From Fusobacterium_C sp036516095 (GTDB lineage Bacteria > Fusobacteriota > Fusobacteriia > Fusobacteriales > Fusobacteriaceae): a stretch of DNA of 10,107 nucleotides. A program made the position numbers and the translations under genes. Where the stretch lies: NCBI RefSeq assembly GCF_036516095.1, contig NZ_DATBUM010000123.1, forward strand, positions 1 to 10,107, in the 5' to 3' direction. The notes under the pieces are model-generated. The model searched no databases and was not told where the DNA came from. It saw nothing but the letters and a program-made list of their open reading frames with translations. Of the stretch, positions 1-5,621 are shown one piece after another (within the stretch, counting starts at the first letter, position 1; each line of letters opens with the position of its first letter).

Positions 1-576
1 AGTATATTCCAATAAATATTTTTTAGAAGATACAAAATCCTCTTGATTAAAATAAGCTAAAGCTGTATTTAATAGAGATTCTGCATAAAAATCCCCTTTT
101 TTATGAATAGGAACTGCCAACAATTGAATAGCTTCCTGATATTTCATTTTTTCCATATATTGAATAGCAGATTCATAATGAGCCTTTGCATAGAAAGAAC
201 TACTCGCTTTGATTTGAGTTAAAGCAAAACGATTTTGGTCGTTCTCTCCTAAAGCTGCATAAATCCTTGCTAAATAATAATAAGTTTCATTTCGAGTGCT
301 TCCATTCGGCTCCATTGATAAAATGGCACGAAATTGTTCTCGTGCTTTAGCATACTCTTTCTTGATAAAATATAATTTTCCTACTTGATTTCTCATCTCC
401 AAAATTCTGCTCGAAGATGGGTAATTTTTGATATATTGAACGGATTGTTGTAAAGCGGCATCAAAATTTCTTTCTTTATACAAACGATCAATCCTTTGAA
501 AGTCTTCTCTTTCCCCCGAAAAACTTAATGTTGTAAACAGAAAATATATCCCTAATGTTGATATTTTTTTCTTCAA
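1..576 (-). CDS. Exported TPR-like protein, N-terminal part (truncated by window edge)
   Basis: The reading frame is open from a TTG at 576 to the first base of the window: 192 codons with no stop, and the C-terminus lies outside. TTG is chosen because AAGGAGG sits seven bases before it, a TAA lies in frame just upstream, and no ATG fits. The product starts LKKKISTLGIYFLF, a basic and hydrophobic stretch ending near SFSGE, which looks like a signal peptide. After it come helical hairpins typical of tetratricopeptide repeats, for example EYAKAREQFRAIL followed by YYYLARIYAALGE, and YQEAIQLL. Proteins of this kind (BamD and YbgF/CpoB are examples) act in the periplasm in envelope assembly or as scaffolds. 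That is a class-level inference; no partner gene is visible and the exact family cannot be set from this fragment. Confidence 0.75.
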   Translation of the reverse strand, partial: MKKKISTLGIYFLFTTLSFSGEREDFQRIDRLYKERNFDAALQQSVQYIKNYPSSSRILEMRNQVGKLYFIKKEYAKAREQFRAILSMEPNGSTRNETYYYLARIYAALGENDQNRFALTQIKASSSFYAKAHYESAIQYMEKMKYQEAIQLLAVPIHKKGDFYAESLLNTALAYFNQEDFVSSKKYLLEYT

Positions 577-605
577 TGTCAGACCTCCTTATGCTAAAAA
601 ATTTC

Positions 606-618
606 CCACTTTATTATA
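606..618 (-). promoter_or_regulatory. -10 box of the TPR-protein promoter
   Basis: A perfect TATAAT lies on the minus strand at 618-613, preceded by TGTGT. It sits about 37 bases before the TTG start and just upstream of the Shine-Dalgarno site, so transcription would begin near 606. No convincing -35 hexamer is visible at 17 bases. Confidence 0.5.
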
Positions 619-692
619 ACACATTTCTAACAAAATTTCTCTCTCTTATTCTTTTTCTTCTACTAAATAACTTTTTACTTCTTCTTATAAAA

Positions 693-740
693 GAAAAGAC
701 CGATTTCAAAATATTCTATTTTAAAATCAGTCCTTTTTCA
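693..740 (-). terminator. Rho-independent terminator of the SUFU gene
   Basis: A long, nearly complete stem pairs 694-712 with 718-737 around a 5-base loop, with only a few G-T or mismatched positions. On the minus strand it is followed by a T-rich run (TTTTCTTTT). It lies 44 bases beyond the SUFU stop codon and should isolate that gene from the TPR gene downstream. The plus strand also has a T-rich run after the stem, so it could work both ways. Confidence 0.85.
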
Positions 741-783
741 TTTATTTTTTAACTTCCATTCTAATATACTATATTTCTTTTTG

Positions 784-1443
784 CTATAAATAAGACTTTG
801 TCCTGTCTAAATCCAATACCAAATCCGGATTTTCCTCTTTCATTCTCTCATACAACACTTTGAGATTTTCCGGATTTTCTTGAATCTTTTTCAATTCTCT
901 TTCCGTAATTCCTACCAATTGAATAAATTCTACCCTACCATAGAGAGTATCAATCGGAGAAATTTCGGTATCCAAGACTGTCATCAAAGCGGTAATTTTG
1001 GATTTTCTATCTTTACAAATAGAAGTTCCATCTCCTGAAATATATTGAAATTTTTCAAAAAAAGCATTATTTTGGAAGGTATAACGAGCTAAATTGGATA
1101 GCATATCAACCGCCCACATACAATTTTTTTCTTCTTTCTCTTTCAGTTTGACAGTCATCTCATAGCCCCATTTGCTGTATTCTCCGCCTAAAGCCTCCTC
1201 TTCTACATACAATTCACTCATACCAAAAGTAAGTAAATGTTTATACCCTTTGGGAGATTGATACATGGAATATCCGTCTAAATATTCTTTTCCTCCAAAC
1301 ATGGCACGAGATGGAAGTAAAGTTCCAAAATGTATTGGTTTTTGCCCTTTGTATATGCTCTCAAATACCTCTTCAATAGCATCCCAACCGGGAGCCCAAT
1401 CTTCATTCTCTTCCCATTTTTCTCTAAACTGTTCTAATGTCAT
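784..1443 (-). CDS. Suppressor of fused (SUFU) domain protein
   Basis: The product is about 219 residues and resembles bacterial SUFU-domain proteins (Pfam PF05076). Family-like features run in order: an N-terminal GWDAIEEVFESIY segment, then a motif of the IHFGTLLPSRAMFGG type, a LTFGMSELYVEE strand, and SKWGYEMTVKL; the last third is charged and helical. The family is named after the animal Hedgehog regulator. In bacteria, SUFU proteins are often found as immunity partners of polymorphic toxins, but no toxin gene is visible here. An ATG at 1458 would add five residues. The ATG at 1443 is preferred because AGAGGG precedes it by six bases, and because the -10 box at 1474-1469 puts the transcript start almost on top of the 1458 codon. 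The gene stands alone, with its own promoter and terminator. Confidence 0.85.
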   Translation of the reverse strand: MTLEQFREKWEENEDWAPGWDAIEEVFESIYKGQKPIHFGTLLPSRAMFGGKEYLDGYSMYQSPKGYKHLLTFGMSELYVEEEALGGEYSKWGYEMTVKLKEKEEKNCMWAVDMLSNLARYTFQNNAFFEKFQYISGDGTSICKDRKSKITALMTVLDTEISPIDTLYGRVEFIQLVGITERELKKIQENPENLKVLYERMKEENPDLVLDLDRTKSYL

Positions 1444-1468
1444 CCTGATCCCTCTCATTTTTCTTTCT

Positions 1469-1477
1469 ATTGTATCA
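1469..1477 (-). promoter_or_regulatory. Extended -10 promoter of the SUFU gene
   Basis: The minus strand reads TGATACAAT here, an extended -10 element (TGn plus TACAAT). No good -35 is seen. The predicted transcript start near 1462 leaves room for the Shine-Dalgarno site and the ATG at 1443. Confidence 0.5.
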
Positions 1478-1544
1478 TACTCCCGGAAGCATTGCTATGA
1501 AAAAAGTCTTCTTTCATTTCCTTATATTCTTTTTTAGGAAAATG

Positions 1545-1553
1545 TGCTAGAAT
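1545..1553 (+). promoter_or_regulatory. Possible extended -10 promoter for the cysteine lyase run
   Basis: The plus strand reads TGCTAGAAT, close to an extended -10 element. It would give a leader of roughly 100 bases before the ATG at 1658. I found no riboswitch-like or T-box-like fold in that leader. Other weak -10-like sites lie nearer the gene, so the assignment is uncertain. Confidence 0.35.
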
Positions 1554-1657
1554 AATCTCAATACCCCAGTAATCGTTATTTGTGTATCTTTTATACGAAT
1601 TTAACAATATATTCTGCTATTTACAATCATTTTTAACAAAGAAAGGGAGGCTGAAAC

Positions 1658-2665
1658 ATGCTAGAAGAAAACATGAAGTATTTGGAAAATCTAATTGGGA
1701 GAACTCCTATGTTGGAGTTGATATTTGATTATAAAGGAGAGGAAAGAAGAATTTTTGTAAAAAATGAAAGTTATAATCTGACCGGGAGTATTAAAGATAG
1801 AATTGCTCTTTATACCTTAAAAACGGCTTATGAAAAAGGAGAAATTACAAAAGGGGCTCCTATTGTTGAAGCAACCAGTGGAAATACCGGAATAGCTTTT
1901 TCTGCTATGGGAGCAATTCTGGGGCATCCTGTGATTATTTTCATGCCAGATTGGATGAGCGAAGAAAGAAAACATTTACTTCGTTCTCTGGGAGCGGAAA
2001 TTGTCTTAGTGAGCAGAGAAGAGGGAGGGTTTTTAGGCAGTATCGAAAAAACAAAAGAATTTGCAAAAAAGAATCCTGACACTTATTTACCTAGCCAGTT
2101 TTCCAATCCATATAATAGTGACGCCCACTATCATGGAATCGGTCGGGAAATTGTAAATGAAATGAAACATTTAGGCTTAACAATTGGCGGATTTGTCGCC
2201 GGAGTTGGAACCGGTGGAACCGTTATGGGAATAGGAAAAAGAATTAAAGAAAATTTTCCGAATGCAAAAATATGTCCCTTGGAACCTTTAAATTCTCCGA
2301 CATTATCTACCGGATATAAAGTGGCAAAACATAGAATAGAAGGAATTTCAGATGAATTTATTCCGGAGTTGATTCACTTGGATAAACTGGATTCCGTTAT
2401 CAGTGTGGATGACGGAGATGCTATTGTCATGGCTCAAAAACTTGCGAAATGCGGTTTAGGAGTTGGAATCTCCTCCGGAGCTAATTTGATAGGAGCATTG
2501 ATGTTGCAAAATAAACTTGGAAAAGACAGTATTGTTGTCACTGTATTTCCTGATGATAACAAAAAATATTTAAGTACCGATTTAATGAAAGAAGAGCCGA
2601 TAAAAGAGCATTTCTTATCCAAAGATATTTCTATCAAGGGAATCAAAAATGTTCTTCGATTTTAA
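1658..2665 (+). CDS. Cysteine (hydroxyl)lyase, H2S-forming (Fn1055 type, CysK family)
   Basis: This is a fold-type II PLP enzyme of the cysteine synthase family, 335 residues. Visible landmarks are GSIKDR with Lys46 as the PLP Schiff-base lysine, EATSGNTG (71-78) for cofactor and substrate carboxylate, GVGTGGTVMG (182-191) for the PLP phosphate, and GISSGAN (270-276). The protein closely matches what is known of F. nucleatum Fn1055, which turns L-cysteine and water into L-serine and H2S. The residues reported as critical there (Thr73, Ser74, Gln147 and the unusual Asp232) are all present here at the same numbers. Asp232 lies in GISDEFIP, where ordinary O-acetylserine sulfhydrylases usually have a small residue. 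It is therefore probably a cytoplasmic cysteine-degrading H2S source and not a biosynthetic CysK. Start: GGGAGG eight bases before the ATG. The YbaK-type gene follows in the same direction. Confidence 0.88.
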   Translation: MLEENMKYLENLIGRTPMLELIFDYKGEERRIFVKNESYNLTGSIKDRIALYTLKTAYEKGEITKGAPIVEATSGNTGIAFSAMGAILGHPVIIFMPDWMSEERKHLLRSLGAEIVLVSREEGGFLGSIEKTKEFAKKNPDTYLPSQFSNPYNSDAHYHGIGREIVNEMKHLGLTIGGFVAGVGTGGTVMGIGKRIKENFPNAKICPLEPLNSPTLSTGYKVAKHRIEGISDEFIPELIHLDKLDSVISVDDGDAIVMAQKLAKCGLGVGISSGANLIGALMLQNKLGKDSIVVTVFPDDNKKYLSTDLMKEEPIKEHFLSKDISIKGIKNVLRF

Positions 2666-2668
2666 AAT

Positions 2669-2977
2669 ATGGTATTTTTCTCCATATGTAGTATTCCCCT
2701 CTACAGAAGTCGATTTATTGTCACGAAAGAGTCTCTAGCTTCAACATCTGCTAAAAACAAAATAGTAAATTCAAACTGTGATAATATCATTGAAATTGAT
2801 AAATTTTTTAGAAGTCTTAAGACAGAGAAAATTAAAAAAATTTCGAATAATAATGAAAATTTATATGAAATATTACCTCATACTTTGAGCAGTTTACAAC
2901 TGAGATTTTTGCGTGAAAATGATTTGGAAGAAGGGTTGCTTTCAATAAATTTGAAGTGTCATAAATGGGAGGAATAA
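2669..2977 (+). pseudogene. Remnant of a FabK/nitronate monooxygenase-like flavoprotein (C-terminal end)
   Basis: An open frame of 102 codons fills the gap between the lyase and the YbaK-type gene, ending in the Shine-Dalgarno site of the latter. It has no ribosome binding site of its own and no credible N-terminal domain. The stretch SRFIVTKESLAS...KNKI (residues 15-32) resembles the GTRF..(T/A)KES....K.KI segment after the last barrel strand of FabK-like enoyl reductases and 2-nitropropane dioxygenases (Pfam PF03060). The later LRENDLEEGLLS (80-91) falls about where those proteins have their GD(V/L)E.GS motif. Nearly all of the FMN barrel is absent. I infer the decayed tail of a once complete flavoenzyme gene. 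The resemblance was judged by eye; a short unknown protein remains possible. Confidence 0.45.
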
Positions 2978-2980
2978 AAG

Positions 2981-3445
2981 ATGTCAATTGAAGCTGTGAA
3001 AAAACATTTAGAAAAATTTGGTTTACAGGATAGAATAAAAGAATTTAAAGAATCCACAGCAACCGTGGAGGAAGCAGCAATAGTTAATTCTTGTGAACCT
3101 GCCAGAATAGCGAAGTCCTTATCATTTCTCATAAAGAATATTCCAACTATTATAGTGGTTGCAGGGGACGCAAAAATCAATAATCAAAAATTTAAGGCTA
3201 CATTTAAAACTAAGGCTAAAATGATAGCAGGGAGTGATGTTGAAACACTAATAGGTCATCCGATAGGCGGAGTTTGTCCATTTGCTGTAAAAGATAATGT
3301 AAAAATTTACTTGGATGCCTCAATGAAAAGGTTTCGAACTATTCTTCCGGCTTGTGGAACTCCCAATAGTGCGATTGAACTCACTCTGGAAGAACTTGAA
3401 AAAGCTTCCAACTACATTGAATGGGTGGATGTTTGCCAAATTTAG
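2981..3445 (+). CDS. YbaK/EbsC-family aminoacyl-tRNA deacylase
   Basis: The product of 154 residues covers the whole YbaK/aminoacyl-tRNA editing domain (Pfam PF04073). Lys45 in ARIAKSLSF matches the family's essential lysine. INNQKFK (66-72), GHPIGGVCPF (92-101) and GTPNSAIEL (126-134) form the rest of the pocket signature. Family members act in the cytoplasm and hydrolyse mischarged tRNAs, chiefly Cys-tRNA(Pro) or Ala-tRNA(Pro); the substrate cannot be read from the sequence. The start is clear: GGAGG lies eight bases before the ATG. No separate promoter was found, so it may be transcribed from the cysteine lyase side through the remnant between them. Cysteine breakdown next to a possible Cys-tRNA editor is suggestive but unproven. 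Confidence 0.9.
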   Translation: MSIEAVKKHLEKFGLQDRIKEFKESTATVEEAAIVNSCEPARIAKSLSFLIKNIPTIIVVAGDAKINNQKFKATFKTKAKMIAGSDVETLIGHPIGGVCPFAVKDNVKIYLDASMKRFRTILPACGTPNSAIELTLEELEKASNYIEWVDVCQI

Positions 3446-3450
3446 AAAAA

Positions 3451-3484
3451 AAGACTGTTGTAACAATACATTTACAACAGTCTT
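3451..3484 (-). terminator. Shared terminator between the YbaK-type and lemA genes
   Basis: A perfect 13-bp stem (3451-3463 with 3472-3484) encloses an 8-base loop. On the minus strand it is followed by seven T, making a strong terminator for lemA, whose stop is eight bases away. On the plus strand it follows the YbaK-type stop closely but has only a broken T-run (TCTTACTCTT), so it probably serves both converging genes with unequal strength. Confidence 0.88.
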
Positions 3485-3491
3485 ACTCTTC

Positions 3492-4142
3492 TCAACTTTC
3501 CTTTTCTTCCTCTTCCGTGCTTTCCTCTTTTTTATTCATACTCTTAGCGGTTTTTTGAATTTTTTCAATTCCTTTTTTTGTGAAATCCGTTGTTGTATTT
3601 GCTGCATTTCTGAAAATATCTTTTAGAATTTCCCCATCGTCGGTATTGAAATCATCAATTTTTTGATTCGAATCCAAATCAAGATACGGTGCCTCTCGAA
3701 ATCCAAGAGAAGAGGAAAATAAAACAAATGGAAATTTTAATCTTTCTGCATTGTATAATTCTGCCGCTGTATTATAATCATCTCTTCTTTTCATAATTAA
3801 ATCCTCATTGGTAGTGATTTTTTGAGATAAATCCAAATAATTTTCATTTGCTTTTAGTTCCGGAAAATGAACGGACAAACTTTTTAAATGGGCAAGTGAC
3901 TCGTTACTGTCCTTATAAGCAGTCGAAAAATCCTCACTTGTTTTGATAAAAACCAATTTTTCATGATTTGCATAACCTTTGGCAATATCCATCAACTTAT
4001 TGGTTAATTCCACCTTTCGAAAAATGGCATTTTTAATATCTGAATTACTTGATTTTACTCTTTGAGCCAAAGCTTGCAGTCGATTATAGGATTTGATAAA
4101 TCCAACTCCTATTATTATCAAAATAAGAACAATCAAAAACAT
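3492..4142 (-). CDS. lemA: LemA family protein
   Basis: The product has 216 residues. Residues 1-16 form a hydrophobic N-terminal membrane anchor, followed by YNRLQALAQRV and a long helical region. The segment KLMDIAKGYANHEK (about 49-62) corresponds to the LemA signature GYa.HE, and FPELKAN plus a later R..YN.A...YN pattern also fit Pfam PF04011. LemA proteins are anchored at the membrane with a helical bundle outside; their role is poorly known. This copy is divergent: the usual RR.DLIPNL stretch reads RKVELTNKL, and the C-terminus carries an extra, strongly charged tail (about 186-216) ending in repeated glutamates, making it somewhat longer than many family members. The start is supported by AGGAGG seven bases upstream of the ATG. 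The gene is monocistronic, with a clear promoter and terminator. Confidence 0.85.
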   Translation of the reverse strand: MFLIVLILIIIGVGFIKSYNRLQALAQRVKSSNSDIKNAIFRKVELTNKLMDIAKGYANHEKLVFIKTSEDFSTAYKDSNESLAHLKSLSVHFPELKANENYLDLSQKITTNEDLIMKRRDDYNTAAELYNAERLKFPFVLFSSSLGFREAPYLDLDSNQKIDDFNTDDGEILKDIFRNAANTTTDFTKKGIEKIQKTAKSMNKKEESTEEEEKES

Positions 4143-4183
4143 TCGTCTTCCTCCTTCATTATAAATAATACACTACTGCAATC

Positions 4184-4212
4184 ATTATATATAAAAATGA
4201 AAATAAAATCAA
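4184..4212 (-). promoter_or_regulatory. Sigma-70 type promoter of lemA
   Basis: The minus strand carries TTGATT (4212-4207), a 17-base spacer and a perfect TATAAT (4189-4184). The -10 box lies about 40 bases before the lemA start codon. Confidence 0.75.
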
Positions 4213-4341
4213 TATTTTTATCTTACAAATCAAGTCAAATTTTATCATTCCAATCTAAATTTACGAAATTCTTATTTTTAACAAGAATCCTTTTGTTTGT
4301 AGTTCTGATATACTACTATTTTATTGCTTTCTTAAAAACAA

Positions 4342-4387
4342 AAAAGGATTTCAGAGACTCAATTTCTAATCTCTCTAAAATCCTTTT
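4342..4387 (-). terminator. Terminator of the small exported-protein gene
   Basis: Stem 4342-4357 pairs with 4372-4387 with few mismatches around a 14-base loop. The minus strand continues CCTTTTTTGTTTTT, a good T-run. It lies 25 bases past the stop at 4412. Confidence 0.8.
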
Positions 4388-4411
4388 AAAGATTTCATCT
4401 TCTATTTTCCG

Positions 4412-4630
4412 TTAATCCAATTTCACGAAGAAGCCTTTTTTACTTTCCTCGTCATATTTATCAATAGCTCCTTTTATTGTTCTTCCAACAGTTACCCAAG
4501 CCTTTTGTAATGATTTTTCTGCATTTTTTTCATAAGAAGATGGAAAACGTTGAAAAGATTCCGTTGAAATAGTATTAGAACAAGTAAATATACTTGCTAT
4601 TCCACATATAACAGTGTCTATTTTTTTCAT
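4412..4630 (-). CDS. Small exported protein of unknown function
   Basis: The product of 72 residues begins MKKIDTVICGIASIFT, a short positive start and a hydrophobic core typical of a signal peptide, with likely cleavage around residues 19-23. No clear lipobox is seen. The mature part is charged and probably helical, with EKNAEKSLQKAWVTVGRTIK and a lysine-rich end, which would suit a small periplasmic or secreted protein. An ATG three codons upstream (4639) is rejected because AAGGAG directly abuts it; the same site is nine bases before the ATG at 4630. The gene has its own consensus-like promoter and a strong terminator, which argues that it is real and expressed on its own. I recognise no family. 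Confidence 0.65.
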   Translation of the reverse strand: MKKIDTVICGIASIFTCSNTISTESFQRFPSSYEKNAEKSLQKAWVTVGRTIKGAIDKYDEESKKGFFVKLD

Positions 4631-4664
4631 GTATCTCATCTCCTTTCTCTCTTTCTTTGTTTTT

Positions 4665-4694
4665 ATGATAACACATTTTTTATATCAGTGTCAA
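4665..4694 (-). promoter_or_regulatory. Sigma-70 type promoter of the small exported-protein gene
   Basis: The minus strand has a perfect TTGACA (4694-4689), an 18-base spacer ending in TGTGT, and TATCAT (4670-4665). This is the best -35 match in the window, so the small gene may be well transcribed. Confidence 0.75.
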
Positions 4695-4842
4695 TCAAAA
4701 TCTAAGGCTCTCACGACTAAAGTAGCGAGTGTTCTGCTGCTATGAAATAAACTACGACTTTCTGAATTTTCTACTTTTTCTCAACTCTTTCCATTTTTCT
4801 CTTTTTCCAACAGGTTCTTTCGAAAATTCAAGAAAATTTCCA

Positions 4843-5567
4843 TTAAAATCGATAACTAAAGCCCACACTGTACGTTCTTCCCGGTGCCGGAGTTGCCGTT
4901 CCGGAGTCTTATCGTAAATAATACTTGTGATTGAAGACATTGTTAATTCCGAATTTTACAGAGAAACCGCTGTCAAATTCATAACTTCCGTAAAAATCTG
5001 TTAACAAGTGAGAAGGGACTTTCACTTGTACAATTTCATAGCCTTTACTTGGCTCCTCCGTCATATAATTTCCTACATAGGTGACATTTATTCCCATTTT
5101 TAAATGATTTGTAAATTGGTAATCCGCTCCAAAAGTCGCTTTGATTTTCGGTGCCAAAGGAATTCTATCTCCTTTTTTAATAGAGCTTCCTCTTTCTGTT
5201 TGATACTGTTCTCTAAATGGCTTTTCCACTCGCTCTTTGTAAATATCTTGGTCCGTAAATCTTGCCTTGACCGTTCCTTTATAAAGTAATTCCTCCCCAC
5301 GGAATGATTTCAATCCGTTTGATACTTCCTGTCGGAATGGCATTGAAAGGAATCACTCCCATGCTTTCATCAATCGAAGTCATCGAGTTTCCGTCCACCA
5401 ACACTTTCACTCTCATCAAAGTTTTCTCTCCACTTCCCCGAAGTGCCACTACCGGACCTGCCGGTGTATGTGTGACTATGGTTAAAGGAGAATCTTCAAA
5501 GATTTCTGTCATATTTTTATATTGTTTCTTCTCAATATCCTTGTCTGTAATGATAAGCGTATTTTTT
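4843..5567 (-). pseudogene. Decayed TonB-dependent receptor paralogue (plug start plus barrel end)
   Basis: Two blocks match the intact receptor at 6868-10007. Block 5282-5567 encodes the start of the plug, from about NTLIITDKDIEKK to EIIPWGGITL. Block 4843 to about 5182 encodes the last barrel strands, from KKGDRIPLAPK to a terminal GFSYRF. Three kinds of damage are visible. The 5' end lacks a start codon, signal peptide and poly-G linker, and meets an in-frame TAA just upstream. The rest of the plug and most of the barrel (roughly 750-800 residues) are missing, and the plug frame stops at TAA 5279-5281 while the barrel end is in another frame. A TAA at 4909-4911, probably from CAA, stops translation 21 residues before the natural C-terminal Phe. 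The copy is about 75-80 percent like the intact one at protein level in the shared parts, judged by eye, so it is a paralogue and not a fresh duplicate. Confidence 0.88.
5301..5398 (-). repeat. 98-bp exact direct repeat, copy 1 (in receptor pseudogene)
   Basis: These 98 bases are identical to 9602-9699 in the intact receptor gene and encode the plug segment from about VDGNSM to RIEIIP. Mismatches begin at once on both sides (5300 against 9601, 5399 against 9700). A weaker, mostly synonymous match continues to about 5567. Confidence 0.95.
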
Positions 5568-5572
5568 TATAA

Positions 5573-5612
5573 AAGAAAAAATGACGATTTCCTATTTTCT
5601 CCAATCGTCATT
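5573..5612 (-). terminator. Terminator of the Fic gene
   Basis: A perfect 10-bp stem (5580-5589 with 5603-5612) surrounds a 13-base loop and is followed on the minus strand by TTTTTTCTTTTAT. It lies ten bases beyond the Fic stop and immediately before the truncated 5' end of the receptor pseudogene. Confidence 0.85.
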
Positions 5613-5621
5613 ATTGTATGT

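Noticed and set aside
555..752. 65-codon plus-strand frame rich in Leu and Phe
   Set aside because: It runs over the TPR gene's promoter and start and the SUFU terminator, and its composition reflects T-rich DNA.
2667..2687. Hairpin ATATGG/CCATAT after the cysteine lyase
   Set aside because: The stem is only 6 bp of mostly A-T pairs with no following T-run, so it is not a credible terminator.
4062..4415. 117-codon plus-strand frame
   Set aside because: It covers the start and promoter of lemA and a terminator hairpin, has no ribosome site, and its composition is that of AT-rich noncoding DNA.
4752..4940. 62-codon minus-strand frame over the end of the receptor relic
   Set aside because: It is a different frame over DNA that clearly encodes the terminal barrel strand of the relic.
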